From positions 1 to 64,000 of the forward strand of contig NZ_JAMTCO010000018.1 of assembly GCF_024171925.1 (NCBI RefSeq): a stretch of 64,000 nt of DNA, in the 5' to 3' direction. The translations under genes and the position numbers were made by a program. Positions 51,134 through 62,385 of the stretch are shown here, piece by piece. Under the pieces are notes generated by a model. It was not told the DNA's origin and made no database searches. It saw nothing but the letters and a program-made list of their open reading frames with translations. Position 1 is the stretch's first letter; each line of letters opens with the position of its first letter. The stretch is from Actinokineospora diospyrosa (GTDB taxonomy: Bacteria; Actinomycetota; Actinomycetes; Mycobacteriales; Pseudonocardiaceae).

Positions 51134-51238
51134 CCCCGAGAAGCGGCCCGCTGGCGAAGTGCGTTGTCATGGCTAGAGTCCTTTCAGTGAGCGGAAATGT
51201 CATGGTGAGCGGGAGCGGGCGACAGTGATACTGCGCCC

Positions 51239-51457
51239 ATGACTTTGCGAGCATGGGAGATCGAGAGAGCCGAGGTACACCTGGCCATCGACAGCACTCC
51301 CCTTCTCCTCGTGTCGGGCGAGGTGAACGAGACGGTGGATGGCTCCCTGACCGTCAGCAGGCTCGACGAGTCGGTGCTGGTGTTCACCGACCCGACCGCG
51401 GCCGACCGGGTCCCCTGCGCCAGTCCCCGCTCCGCACTCATCCCGGTTCGGCGCTGA
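51239..51457 (+). CDS. Short paralogue of the preceding gene with an internal deletion
   Basis: 72 aa: the first 11 residues (MTLRAWEIERA) match the start of the upstream protein. The sequence then jumps straight to EVHLAIDSTPLLLVSGEVNE and continues to SALIPVRR, matching its C-terminus. About 110 central residues are absent without a frameshift. The 5' flank TGATACTGCGCCC is nearly identical to that of the upstream gene, so the promoter was duplicated too. It may be a degenerate copy or a functional short form. Confidence 0.6.
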   Translation: MTLRAWEIERAEVHLAIDSTPLLLVSGEVNETVDGSLTVSRLDESVLVFTDPTAADRVPCASPRSALIPVRR

Positions 51458-51517
51458 CCACTTGGGCACTGACCACTTGACGTGCCCCCGCCAATCCCCC
51501 ACCTCCGACCAGGCGGC

Positions 51518-52249
51518 CTAGGAGAAGACCGGCAGGGCAAGAGCGAAGGTGCTAGCCAGCAGTCCAGGCCCGTAAGGGATGTGGTGCCGCCAACTGGCGT
51601 GCCGGACGCAATGCAGGAGCAGAGTCAGCGAAGAGGCGATGAGCGGACCTAAGAGGACGAAATTTGGTCCGCCGATACCCAAGAAGAGACCTAGGGTTGG
51701 CGCTAGTTTGATGTCGCCCATGCCAATAGCTTCAGGGTTTGCGGCCCTAACGAGGGCATAGAAGGCGGTAAGCGCAAGAGCGCCTAAGAGGGCCTCGACG
51801 AGGAGATCGACATGCGAGGCGGAAGCAGCGAAGGCGAGCAGGGCAAGGGTGACGGGGAAGGCGGTCAGGGTTAGCTGGTTGGGCAGACGTCGGTGGTGCA
51901 GGTCGAGGGCGGTCAACGAGACCACCAGCCAGGCCAGGAAAGCGATTGCGGGTACCCACCACCAGGGGATGAGCCCACCGTGCCAGGCAGCGGCAACGAG
52001 CGCCCATAGCGCTGCCGTGGGCAGTTCGTACCACCGGCGAGGCACCGCATACCGGGGCACGGCAAGGCGGGCTGCCGCCCCAGCCACATATCCCGCGGTA
52101 GCCGCAACTGTGGATACAGCGATGGCGTGAAATGCGGCAGGCACCGGAACGCAGAGCGCCGCGGCAGCCGGAATGGCGACGGCGAAGAACCGTGTCGGCG
52201 GGGATCCGCCGGGCGCGGCGAGAAGTCTGACGGGGAGCTGGATTGTCAT
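51518..52249 (-). CDS. Type IV prepilin peptidase (A24 family)
   Basis: Polytopic membrane aspartyl protease, 243 aa, that processes prepilin-like leader peptides for pili or secretion. The two catalytic aspartates are in ALDLHHRRLPNQLT near residue 135 and GMGDIKLAP near residue 182. The N-terminal cysteine-rich methylase domain of PilD is absent, as in TadV/CpaA types. ATG at 52249 follows AAAGGAG at ideal spacing; a longer ORF start lacks this. No pilin genes are adjacent. Confidence 0.88.
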   Translation of the reverse strand: MTIQLPVRLLAAPGGSPPTRFFAVAIPAAAALCVPVPAAFHAIAVSTVAATAGYVAGAAARLAVPRYAVPRRWYELPTAALWALVAAAWHGGLIPWWWVPAIAFLAWLVVSLTALDLHHRRLPNQLTLTAFPVTLALLAFAASASHVDLLVEALLGALALTAFYALVRAANPEAIGMGDIKLAPTLGLFLGIGGPNFVLLGPLIASSLTLLLHCVRHASWRHHIPYGPGLLASTFALALPVFS

Positions 52250-52306
52250 GGCGAACTCCTTTCTCGCTTTCCAAGTTAGCGAGAGGAGGAGGCGCCGCGC
52301 ATTCAC

Positions 52307-52335
52307 TCAATACGGTGGGGATAGCCAGTTGACAA
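52307..52335 (-). promoter_or_regulatory. Candidate prepilin peptidase promoter
   Basis: Minus strand: -35 TTGTCA (complement of 52330-52335), 17-nt spacer, -10 TATTGA (complement of 52307-52312). A leader of about 50 nt follows, with a small CTCGCT / AGCGAG hairpin just before the AAAGGAG. Confidence 0.5.
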
Positions 52336-52346
52336 ATTCCAGGGGA

Positions 52347-53192
52347 CTACAGCGGTAGCGGGAGGATTCCGCCGGTCGCGGCGAACAGGGCGTCGCGCAT
52401 GGCCAGGCGCGGGGCCGGTTGCCCGGTGAAGTGGGTGACCTGCCCGAACGCCTGGTGCAGCAGCATGTCGAGGCCGGTGGCGATCTCGCCCCCGGCCGCG
52501 GACACGGCGGTGGCCAGCGGGGTCGGCCACGGGTGGTAGATGACGTCCAGCAGGTGCGCGGCGGCGGCCAACTCGGCGACCAGCGGCTCGGTCGCGGCGG
52601 GCGGCACCGTGTTCACCAGCACCTCGGCCTCCCGGGCGAGCGCGGCGAAGTCCGTGTCGGCCCAGCGGGACACCGTCAACGGCAGGCCGAGCCGCTCGGC
52701 GCACGCCACGGCCTCGGCCGCCCGCGCCGGATCCCGCACCACGACCACGGCGGAGGTGATCTTCAAGTCCACAAAGGCCGCCAGCGCCGCGCACGCAGTC
52801 CCACCGGCACCCAGGACCACGCCAAGGGATCCCCCGAGACACCCGGATGCCTGCAAGGCGCCGACAACGCCATCAACGTCCGTGCAATCGGCAAGCCAAC
52901 CGGAGCCATCACGGACAAGCGTGTTCGCAGCACCTACCGCGACCGCGCGCGGAGTGGCTTTAGAGGCAAACGACAGCGCGGCACGCTTACCCGGCATGGT
53001 CACCGAAAGGCCGACCCACTCGTCACTCAGCCCGGCTACTAGACCAGGTAGTTGCGACTCGTCGCACTCCACGCGCTCATAGGTCCAAGGCAGGCCAAGA
53101 GCCTCGTACGCCGCGCCGTGAAGAACAGGTGACAAGGAGTGCGCGACAGGCGAACCGAGAACGGCCGCCCGTCGAACCTCAGTAGGCCTCAT
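52347..53192 (-). CDS. aroE: Shikimate dehydrogenase
   Basis: NADPH-dependent reduction of dehydroshikimate, 281 aa. The substrate domain has GSPVAHSLSPVLH near residue 15 and VTMPGK near 67 with the catalytic lysine. The NADP domain has LGAGGTACAAL, and NTVPPAA follows. ATG at 53192 is chosen because the product then starts just before the conserved GSPVAHSLSP. It overlaps the mltG stop by 14 nt. The other aro genes lie 3.5 kb away. Confidence 0.96.
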   Translation of the reverse strand: MRPTEVRRAAVLGSPVAHSLSPVLHGAAYEALGLPWTYERVECDESQLPGLVAGLSDEWVGLSVTMPGKRAALSFASKATPRAVAVGAANTLVRDGSGWLADCTDVDGVVGALQASGCLGGSLGVVLGAGGTACAALAAFVDLKITSAVVVVRDPARAAEAVACAERLGLPLTVSRWADTDFAALAREAEVLVNTVPPAATEPLVAELAAAAHLLDVIYHPWPTPLATAVSAAGGEIATGLDMLLHQAFGQVTHFTGQPAPRLAMRDALFAATGGILPLPL

Positions 53193-54363
53193 TGCGCTGC
53201 GCCAAGGCGATGTTCGCGTTGTGCTCATCAAGCGTGTTCGCGAAGCAGGACGTGCCGTCCTTCTGACAGCGCACGAAGAACACCCAGGTGCCGTCAGCAG
53301 GCTTGGCAGCGGCCTCTAGTGCCTCTCGGCTCACTGCGGCGATCGGGGTGGGGGGTAAACCTGTGTTCGCGTAGGTGTTGTACGGGCCAGACTTAGCGCG
53401 GTCCTCGGGCTTGGTGCGGATCGCGGGCCGGTCGAGCACGTAGTTGACCGTGGAGTCGTACTCCAGCTTCATGGTCTTCGCGAGCCGGTTGTAGGTAACG
53501 CGGGAGACCTTGGAGAAGTCGGCGGCGATGGCCTCACGCTGGACCAGGGACCCCATGACCAGCATCTGGTACGGGGTGAAGCCGGTCGCGTCGGCCAAGG
53601 CAGGCATACCGATGCTCTGCAGCCGGGCGGAGGAGTCTGCGATCAGCTTCTTCCAGAGGTCCTCAGCGGTGGACCCCGGCCGGACCTCGTAGACGTCCGG
53701 CATGATGAGGCCCTCGAGCTTGCGCTTGGGCTCAGGCGACTTCGACGCATCCGGCACAGCCCAGTCGGGCACGCCAAGAGTGGTCAGATCCGCCGTTTCC
53801 ACTACCTTGCGCAACTCCTCGACGGGCACGCAAGTGCTCTTACCGTTGAGCTGCGCGCACGACGCCTTCGACAACAGGGAGTACACGCCCAGTGTCACGT
53901 TGGCGCCATTGGTCACGTCGTCGAACTGGGTGCCTGCCTTGATCTGCAGGTTCCCCACGCGAGAGGCCGGATTGACGATCTTAGCGACGGCGTCGGCACC
54001 GGACACCTTTGTGCGCATGACGTAGTAGCCCGGCTGGATGGAGCGGACCTTCGACTCGGACTCGGCCGCCTCGGTGAAGGCTCGAGCGCTTGCGACGACA
54101 CCGTCGTCCTTAAGCCGGTTGGCGATGACGCCGGTGCTGTCACCGCCCTTGACCTCGACGACGATGTCGGTCTCGCCCGCCCCCGCGAAATCGTCGTAGT
54201 CGCCGATCCCGGCCAGGGTGCGCAGGCCGAACCAGACCCCGCCGCCGATGATGGCCAGCACGACGAGTCCGAACACCGCGAGCTTGACGCGCCTGCGGTC
54301 GCGGCGCGGCTTGCGCTTGGCGTCGTCCTCCCGCTCCTCGAAGAAGTCGAGATCGTCGGTCAT
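53179..54363 (-). CDS. mltG: Endolytic murein transglycosylase MltG
   Basis: Membrane-anchored lytic transglycosylase that ends nascent glycan strands. A charged cytoplasmic N-terminus precedes one membrane helix at about residues 28-48, then a LysM-like segment and the YceG domain. The catalytic glutamate is in [20 protein letters not shown], and [10 protein letters not shown] and [16 protein letters not shown] are further family features. Length is 394 aa. The ATG overlaps the ruvX stop by 4 nt. Confidence 0.95.
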   Translation of the reverse strand: MTDDLDFFEEREDDAKRKPRRDRRRVKLAVFGLVVLAIIGGGVWFGLRTLAGIGDYDDFAGAGETDIVVEVKGGDSTGVIANRLKDDGVVASARAFTEAAESESKVRSIQPGYYVMRTKVSGADAVAKIVNPASRVGNLQIKAGTQFDDVTNGANVTLGVYSLLSKASCAQLNGKSTCVPVEELRKVVETADLTTLGVPDWAVPDASKSPEPKRKLEGLIMPDVYEVRPGSTAEDLWKKLIADSSARLQSIGMPALADATGFTPYQMLVMGSLVQREAIAADFSKVSRVTYNRLAKTMKLEYDSTVNYVLDRPAIRTKPEDRAKSGPYNTYANTGLPPTPIAAVSREALEAAAKPADGTWVFFVRCQKDGTSCFANTLDEHNANIALAQRNEAY

Positions 54364-54850
54364 GATTCCGCCTCCGCAGATCGTGCGAGCGCCGCCGAGC
54401 GTTCGTCGAGCCACGACTGCAAGATCGCCACGGCGGCGGCCTGGTCGACCACCGCGCGTTGCCGCTTGCCCTTGACTCCCCGGTCGCTGAGCATCCTGGT
54501 CGCTGTGACCGTGGTCAGCCGCTCGTCGACGAGCCGGACCGGCACCGGGGCGACGCGGGCCGCCAAGGCGGCCGCGTAGGCGCGCGCGGACTCCGCTGCC
54601 GCGCCGTGCCGCGCGGCGAGCGTCCTGGGCAAACCGACCACCACTTCGACCACCTCGTGCTCGGCGACGAGCTCGGTGAGCCGGTCAAGGTCGCTGCCCG
54701 ACCGCTCGTCGCGGGACAGCGTAACGAGCGGGGAGGCCAAGATGGGAGTCGGATCGCTCACGGCGACGCCGACGCGGACGGAGCCGACGTCCACGGCGAG
54801 CCTGCGGCCACGCCCCGGGTCGTCGGCCCCCGGCCGATCGGGCTTCGGGT

Positions 54851-54854
<4 letters not shown>
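54360..54854 (-). CDS. ruvX: RuvX/YqgF family Holliday junction resolvase-like nuclease
   Basis: RNase H-fold protein, 164 aa, linked to 16S rRNA maturation and recombination. Acidic catalytic positions lie in [16 protein letters not shown] (N-terminus), VVVGLPRTL and [11 protein letters not shown], with the closing [15 protein letters not shown]. The GTG start overlaps the alaS stop. The alaS-ruvX-mltG-aroE order is conserved in actinobacteria. Confidence 0.95.
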
Positions 54855-57514
<2,660 letters not shown>

Positions 57515-57574
57515 TGGAGTTGTCCTCAAGTGGTCAGGGGTTCGGCGGGCGGGCGCGGCGAACGGCGGGGTGGG

Positions 57575-57841
57575 TCAGCCGTTCGCCCTGCGCGCTCGCG
57601 CGCCGGGGGTGACACCGGAGCGGCGCTCTACGGTGTCGGCCAGTTCTTCCTCGCGCTCGACCATGCCAGCGCGCACGTCGGCGCCGAACGCGCCGATGGC
57701 CCCGGCGAGTTCGTGCACGGCGTCGCCGAGGTTGCCCGCGATCCCCGCGGGGGTGATGGCGTGAGCGGTCTGCTTCGCCTTGCGGCTAAGAGCGACCCCG
57801 GCGGCGATACCGACGCCTAGCCAGAAGACACGGCGGATCAC
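57575..57841 (-). CDS. DUF6167-type small membrane protein
   Basis: An 88-aa protein with one N-terminal hydrophobic segment (RRVFWLGVGIAAGVALS) followed by an amphipathic, mostly helical tail with the acidic stretch EREEELADTVE. It matches the actinobacterial family found between alaS and the DUF948 gene. Function unknown; possibly acts with the DUF948 protein at the membrane. It overlaps that gene by 4 nt. Confidence 0.8.
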   Translation of the reverse strand: MIRRVFWLGVGIAAGVALSRKAKQTAHAITPAGIAGNLGDAVHELAGAIGAFGADVRAGMVEREEELADTVERRSGVTPGARARRANG

Positions 57842-58254
57842 GACCGGGCTCCCTTGCGGGCGCGGCGGCCGGAGCGGGAGTGCTTGCCCTCTAGCTCGCC
57901 CTTGGCCTTACGCCGGGCCCGGACGGCCTTGCTGACGCCGTAGGACAGCGCGGCGACCTTCACCAGCGGGCCACCGAGGGTGGCGGTGAACACCGAGGTC
58001 AACGCCGAGACGTTGCCGGTGACGGCTTGAGCGTTGGCCGTGATGCCGTCGACCCGCTCAAGCTGGGTGTTCACGTGGTTGAGCGTGGTGTTGGCGCCGG
58101 AGAACAGCGGGTCGCTGTTCTCGTGGGCCTTGCGGATGGCGATGGTGGCCTCGTCGAGCGTGCGGCCGAGCTTGGCCAGCACGATGCCCAGCAGCACTAC
58201 AAGCAGTACGAACGCGCCTGCGGCCACCAGCGCGGCGATCTGCCCTGCTGTCAC
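57838..58254 (-). CDS. DUF948 family membrane protein
   Basis: 138 aa with an N-terminal membrane segment (about residues 5-27). A helical, methyl-accepting-protein-like region with regularly spaced Asn and Leu (SGANTTLNHVNTQLERVDGI) follows, and the tail is strongly basic. GTG start. The pair DUF948-DUF6167 directly before alaS is widespread in actinobacteria. Confidence 0.85.
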   Translation of the reverse strand: MTAGQIAALVAAGAFVLLVVLLGIVLAKLGRTLDEATIAIRKAHENSDPLFSGANTTLNHVNTQLERVDGITANAQAVTGNVSALTSVFTATLGGPLVKVAALSYGVSKAVRARRKAKGELEGKHSRSGRRARKGARS

Positions 58255-58351
58255 GAGCCCTCCTCATGGCCTGACCCCGATTGATCGGCGCCAGGTTACC
58301 GTGCCGGTTCCGTACCAGTGTGCGCGGTCAGGCGGGTGTCGAGCGACTCGG

Positions 58352-59695
58352 TTACTCGCCTCGGATGACCCGGCGCAGCTTGGGTACCCGGTCGGCGAGA
58401 TGTCGTTCCGCGCCGCGCTGGGTGGGCTCGTAGTAGTCGCGTCCACGCAGGTCGTCCGGTGGGTACTGCTGGCTAAGAACGCCTTCCGGGACGTCGTGGG
58501 GGTATTGGTAGCCAGTGGCGTTGCCGAGTTTCTTCGCACCGGCGTAGTGGCCGTCGCGCAGGTGGGGTGGCACTTGCCCGGCTCCCCCTGCGCGGACGTC
58601 AGCGAGGGCGGAGTCGATGGCGGTGTAGACCGCGTTGGACTTGGGCGCGGTGGCCAGGTGAATGGTCGCTTGAGCCAAGGCGAGCCTGCCTTCGGGCATA
58701 CCGATCAGCTGGACGGCCTGCGACGCGGCGACAGCGATCTGGAGGGCGGTCGGGTCCGCCATGCCGATGTCCTCGCTGGCGTGCACGACGAGGCGACGCG
58801 CGATGAAGCGTGGGTCTTCGCCTGCCTCGATCATGCGGGCGAGGTAGTGCAAGGCAGCGTCGACGTCGGAGCCGCGGATGGACTTGATGAACGCGGAGGT
58901 GACGTCGTAGTGCTGGTCGCCTTGCCGGTCATAGCGGACGGCGGCCTTGTCGACGGTGGCCTCGACTGTGGCGAGGTCTATAGAGCCTTCGCGGGTGGAG
59001 AGAGCCGAGTCTGCGGCGGCTTCGAGGGCGGTAAGAGCCCTGCGAGCGTCACCACCGGCAAGGCGGACGATGTGTGCTTCGGCGTCTTCGTCGAGGGTGA
59101 CTTTCGCGTTGAGTCCGCGTTCGTCGGCTACAGCCCGCCTGACCAGCGTTTGGACGTCTGTGTCGGTAAGAGGCTGGAGTTGGAGGACTAGAGAGCGGGA
59201 GAGCAGCGGGGAGACCACGGAGAAGAACGGGTTCTCGGTGGTAGCCGCTACTAGGAGGACGATTCGGTCTTCTACGGCGCCTAGGAGGGCGTCTTGCTGG
59301 GTGCGGGAGAAGCGGTGCACCTCATCGATGAAGAGGACGGTGGACTCACCCGAGTGCGTTAGGCGTCGACGGGCCTCTTCGATTACCGCGCGGACCTCTT
59401 TGACGCCTGCAGAGAGGGCGGACAGGGCCACGAAGCGTCGTCCGATGGCGCTGGAGACGAGGGTGGCGAGGGTGGTTTTACCGGTGCCGGGTGGGCCGTA
59501 GAGCAGGATCGAGGCGGGGGCCGCTCCCTCGACTAGGCGGCGTAGGGGGGCGCCGGGGCCTAGGAGGTGGTCTTGGCCGAGGACCTCGTCGAGGGTGGCG
59601 GGGCGCATCCTTACCGCTAGAGGGGTGTTCGCCAGCGCCTTGCGCACAGCGTCGTTGGAGGCGGGGGCGCCGAAGAGATCGAACTCCTGTTCCAC
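58352..59695 (-). CDS. rarA: Replication-associated recombination protein A (RarA/MgsA)
   Basis: Clamp-loader-like AAA+ ATPase, 447 aa, that works at stalled forks. Walker [10 protein letters not shown] is near residue 67 and Walker [11 protein letters not shown] near 122. Sensor 1 is in [11 protein letters not shown] and [12 protein letters not shown] is sensor 2. The C-terminal tetramerisation domain contains [17 protein letters not shown] at 59695 is the only good start before the conserved region; it lies within a hairpin and a LexA-like box. Confidence 0.94.
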   Translation of the reverse strand: MEQEFDLFGAPASNDAVRKALANTPLAVRMRPATLDEVLGQDHLLGPGAPLRRLVEGAAPASILLYGPPGTGKTTLATLVSSAIGRRFVALSALSAGVKEVRAVIEEARRRLTHSGESTVLFIDEVHRFSRTQQDALLGAVEDRIVLLVAATTENPFFSVVSPLLSRSLVLQLQPLTDTDVQTLVRRAVADERGLNAKVTLDEDAEAHIVRLAGGDARRALTALEAAADSALSTREGSIDLATVEATVDKAAVRYDRQGDQHYDVTSAFIKSIRGSDVDAALHYLARMIEAGEDPRFIARRLVVHASEDIGMADPTALQIAVAASQAVQLIGMPEGRLALAQATIHLATAPKSNAVYTAIDSALADVRAGGAGQVPPHLRDGHYAGAKKLGNATGYQYPHDVPEGVLSQQYPPDDLRGRDYYEPTQRGAERHLADRVPKLRRVIRGE

Positions 59696-59727
59696 AGGAG
59701 TCGACGCTACCTGGTGTAGGCGTCGAC
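59679..59727 (-). promoter_or_regulatory. Paired hairpins and LexA-like box at the rarA start codon
   Basis: TCGAACTCCTGTTCCA at 59679-59694 matches the actinobacterial SOS box (TCGAAC-N4-GTTYGA) at 11 of 12 fixed positions. It abuts the GTG start. ACTCCTGT-TCC-ACAGGAGT at 59683-59701 is a perfect 8-bp inverted repeat that encloses the start codon. GTCGACGCTAC / GTAGGCGTCGAC at 59700-59727 forms a second stem immediately upstream. Either DNA-level or RNA-level control is possible. Confidence 0.5.
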
Positions 59728-59827
59728 CTTGGTGGAGGCGAGTAAGGCAGCCCAGGAGGTGGGGTGGACCAGAGCCCCCCGGCATGTGCGCCGCTGGACT
59801 CTGGGCCGTACGCGGACTGGTGGCTAG

Positions 59828-60019
59828 CTAGGCGTTCTTGAGGTCGGTGAGCAGTGCGGACCAGGTGGCCGGGCGAACGGAGAGGGCGCCTGCCGCGCGG
59901 TTCTTGGTGTCGCGGATGCCGACGGTGGTGGTGGTCAGGCGGACCTCGACACAGTTCTCAGTAGCCGCCGTACTACGACTGCTCTTGAACCAACCCGTGT
60001 CCCAGACCTGGGCAACCAT
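59828..60019 (-). CDS. DUF397 protein
   Basis: A 63-aa protein with the family pattern WFKSSRSTAATENCVEVRL then VGIRDTKNRAAGALSV and a closing tryptophan-containing helix. In actinomycetes DUF397 genes follow a Scr1-type XRE regulator and are thought to act as its partner or antagonist. Here it starts 5 nt after the regulator stop, on the same strand. Confidence 0.9.
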   Translation of the reverse strand: MVAQVWDTGWFKSSRSTAATENCVEVRLTTTTVGIRDTKNRAAGALSVRPATWSALLTDLKNA

Positions 60020-60024
60020 GGGAG

Positions 60025-60888
60025 CTACTCCTTCGCGATGTGCTGAATCAACCGGCGGGACGCTTCGCGACTCAAGGCCGCCTCCCAGGACCGGTAGAAC
60101 GCTCGAAGCATAGCCGTGGCTTCTGGTTCACCGTCGTAATAAGTTGACGGACCGAAAACGGGTGATGAGTAGCCGATCGGTGTCCCACGCTCACCGAAGC
60201 CGAAGATGGTCAAGCCAGATCCTCGCAACGGGTTGCCGTAGGAGTCTGCTTGCAGGACACGGATGTTCAGGTCTGGCATCTTGTCGATCAGTGCGAGCAG
60301 GTGCGTCAACTGCTCGCGCATCACTTCGGGCGCACCCATGTTGGCGCGCAAGGCATCCTCGGTAACGACGAAGCGCATGATGCGCCGATCCCCTTCGCCC
60401 AGCAGTCGAGACTGGCGATCCAGGCGGTAGACCGAACGATCTTCGCCTTGGGAGTCATCTGCGGACCACAGCACGCCATCCGCTTCGGCAAGCAAAGCTT
60501 GGATGTAGCCCTCGGACTGCAACAGACCAGGGATAACCCCGGTCTCGAAGCAGTTGATTTCGGAGGCGCTGGCTTCCAAGTCGGCGAAGCGGCGGTAGGC
60601 ATCTGGCAGATTGTCTACGTGGACGCGGCGCTTTTGGCGGCGGCGGGCTTGTTGGCCTAGTTCGACGACCGTGGTGCGTTCGTCGCCGGTGACGTTGTAG
60701 CAATCCAGGAGCTTGTCGAGGTCTTCCATGCTGGCGGTGGCGCTGCCGTCCTCCAGTTGGACGATCCGGGAGCGGACCTTGCCGAGGACCTCGGCGCTGG
60801 CCTGTTGGGTCATCCCGGTGCGTTCCCGCAACCGGCGAAGCACCAAGCCCAGTTGCCTGCGTTCGAATGTAGGCCGCGCGTGGCCCAT
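60025..60888 (-). CDS. Scr1-type XRE regulator (HTH + DUF5753)
   Basis: 287 aa. The N-terminal XRE helix-turn-helix (about residues 12-70) reads RRLRERTGMTQQASAEVLGK. The C-terminal DUF5753 domain contains EINCFETGVIPGLLQSEGYIQALL, YRLDRQSRLL and GGERGTPIGYSS-like GERGTPIGYSSPVFG. Such regulators, including WhiJ-type and AbaA-type paralogues, influence development and antibiotic production and come paired with a DUF397 gene. A large inverted repeat upstream is a likely operator. Confidence 0.92.
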   Translation of the reverse strand: MGHARPTFERRQLGLVLRRLRERTGMTQQASAEVLGKVRSRIVQLEDGSATASMEDLDKLLDCYNVTGDERTTVVELGQQARRRQKRRVHVDNLPDAYRRFADLEASASEINCFETGVIPGLLQSEGYIQALLAEADGVLWSADDSQGEDRSVYRLDRQSRLLGEGDRRIMRFVVTEDALRANMGAPEVMREQLTHLLALIDKMPDLNIRVLQADSYGNPLRGSGLTIFGFGERGTPIGYSSPVFGPSTYYDGEPEATAMLRAFYRSWEAALSREASRRLIQHIAKE

Positions 60889-60927
60889 GGCCGACCCCTT
60901 CGGTTCACCCGATTGTGCGTCTTGTCG

Positions 60928-60970
60928 AAGCCCGACAGTCGCCCTAACATTCAGCGCGACAGTCGGGCTT
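60928..60970. promoter_or_regulatory. Inverted repeat between the XRE regulator and the divergent small gene
   Basis: AAGCCCGACAGTCGC (60928-60942) and GCGACAGTCGGGCTT (60956-60970) form 15-bp arms with one mismatch around a 13-nt centre. CGACAGTCG is also a direct repeat within both arms. The element occupies the shared promoter region, so binding by the XRE protein would control both directions. Confidence 0.6.
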
Positions 60971-61006
60971 AAGTCCCGATCACTCTAGGACACAAGGCGG
61001 CATCCC

Positions 61007-61210
61007 ATGGCACTGTTCACCCAACCGGGCGTTTCTGTCGAGGCCTGGATCGACCTCGCGCACGACGTCCCGATGCGACTGGAGTCCGTCGAGAACGGGC
61101 AGGCGTCGCTGCAGTTCGGACAGGCTGGCGAGTACACGATGACCATGAGCAGGAACAACCTCGCGCAACTGGTCGACCTGGCGAACTCGGCGATCAGCCA
61201 GTTGAGCTAG
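61007..61210 (+). CDS. Small unknown protein divergent from the XRE/DUF397 pair
   Basis: A 67-aa protein starting MALFTQPGVSVEAWIDLAHD. Alternating hydrophobic strands (MRLESVENGQASLQFGQ, YTMTMSR) and a terminal helix (LAQLVDLANSAISQL) suggest a compact beta-rich fold. No family recognised. ATG follows a weak GGCATCCC and no clear Shine-Dalgarno. Its position opposite the XRE regulator, across the inverted repeat, makes it a candidate member of that module. Confidence 0.65.
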   Translation: MALFTQPGVSVEAWIDLAHDVPMRLESVENGQASLQFGQAGEYTMTMSRNNLAQLVDLANSAISQLS

Positions 61211-61271
61211 GGCAAACTATCAGCAACCACCGGTGGCGGTGCCGGGAACCCAGCAGGTCGATGCGATTCGG

Positions 61272-61775
61272 TCAATCGATGGCGAAGGCGTGCAGGAAAA
61301 CGCGCGCCGGGCGTGCCCCCCGGTCAACGGTGACATCGACCTGCTCCCGGTACAGCCCAGGAAGAACCACCCGCCACGACCGGACCGGCCCATCCGCCGA
61401 AAGGGTCCAGTTCGCCCCGTCGGGCGCATAGATCAGGGCGTACTCGGACATCAGCGGGTCCGGCTGGTCCGGGCGCACGCCCAAGGAGACGAGGAACGAG
61501 TCCACGCAGTCGTCGGGCGCGGCGAAGTCCAGGCTGACGCTCTCCGGGCCTTCCGGGAGGATGTAGTACCGGGTCAAGGGCTTCGCGCAGTCCGGCAGCT
61601 CAACCCGGGTCAGTCGCGCGATGTCGTTCATGCCGTGGCCGGTGCTGCTGCCTTGGTAGGCCCGGGGGTCCAGGTTCGCCATGAACGCAGGCCACAGCCA
61701 CACCATGGCCCCGCTGAGCGCTATGACAACCAGCGTGATGATGGCGGGTTTCGGGGAGGGGCCACGGTCGATCAC
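61272..61775 (-). CDS. Uncharacterised membrane-anchored protein
   Basis: 167 aa from GTG 61775 (product begins MIDRGPSPKPAIITLVVIAL). One N-terminal membrane helix at about residues 10-30 and an extracellular domain with conserved-looking pairs of Cys (PDCAKPL, DDCVDSF) that could form a disulfide. No family recognised. It is convergent with the 67-aa gene. An upstream in-frame ATG at 61847 would bury the membrane helix deeper and is less likely. Confidence 0.6.
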   Translation of the reverse strand: MIDRGPSPKPAIITLVVIALSGAMVWLWPAFMANLDPRAYQGSSTGHGMNDIARLTRVELPDCAKPLTRYYILPEGPESVSLDFAAPDDCVDSFLVSLGVRPDQPDPLMSEYALIYAPDGANWTLSADGPVRSWRVVLPGLYREQVDVTVDRGARPARVFLHAFAID

Positions 61776-61815
61776 CAGTCCACAGTAGCCATTCGCGGCG
61801 TCGAAGTGGTGGAGA

Positions 61816-62385
61816 CTATCGGCAACTGCCGGTTGGGGTGATGGCAACGCCGAGCAGGGCGCGCAATGCCTGCTCGACGACCGCGGGGGTCAGCGGTCGC
61901 ACGCTGGTCAGCGCGTCGATGAGCACGCCGTCCAGGAATGCGGCAGCGGCAGGGCACCGGTCGGCCGGGAACCGGTGCTCCAGCACGCGAACCAGGTCCG
62001 CGCGCCACTGCTCGGCGAGCGGTCGCAACTCCGGCCGGTGGGTGGCGGCGAGGTACAACTCGGCCTCGACCACCGCTCGTTCGTCGGCACCGCACAGGCA
62101 GTCGACCGCAAACTCGGCGACAGTGGCGACCGGGTCGTCGGCGGCGCCCAGGCGGGCGGCCAGCCCGGCGAGGTCCTCGGCCCAATGGTCCGAGACCTGC
62201 TCCAAGGCGGCCGCGGTCAAGTCGTTAAGGGTCGCGAAGTAGTAGGTGGTCGAGCCGACCGGGACCCCTGCGCGGGCGGCGACGGCGCGGTGGGTCAGGC
62301 CTGCCACGCCGAGGCTGGGGATCAGCGCGCACGCGGCGTCGATGATCTCCTGACGACGCGCCTGGGGGTCGCGGCGGCGGTTCAG
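61816..62385 (-). CDS. TetR-family repressor of the SMR pump
   Basis: 189 aa. The DNA-binding region QEIIDAACALIPSLGVAGL and HRAVAARAGVPVGSTTYYFA is a standard TetR HTH; the ligand domain follows. There is no ATG, GTG or TTG between the SMR stop and the HTH in this frame. A CTG at 62385 overlaps the SMR stop as CTGA, the same geometry as the ATGA/GTGA overlaps elsewhere, so I take it as start. It likely binds the palindrome at 62723-62770 and represses its own two-gene operon. Confidence 0.85.
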   Translation of the reverse strand: MNRRRDPQARRQEIIDAACALIPSLGVAGLTHRAVAARAGVPVGSTTYYFATLNDLTAAALEQVSDHWAEDLAGLAARLGAADDPVATVAEFAVDCLCGADERAVVEAELYLAATHRPELRPLAEQWRADLVRVLEHRFPADRCPAAAAFLDGVLIDALTSVRPLTPAVVEQALRALLGVAITPTGSCR

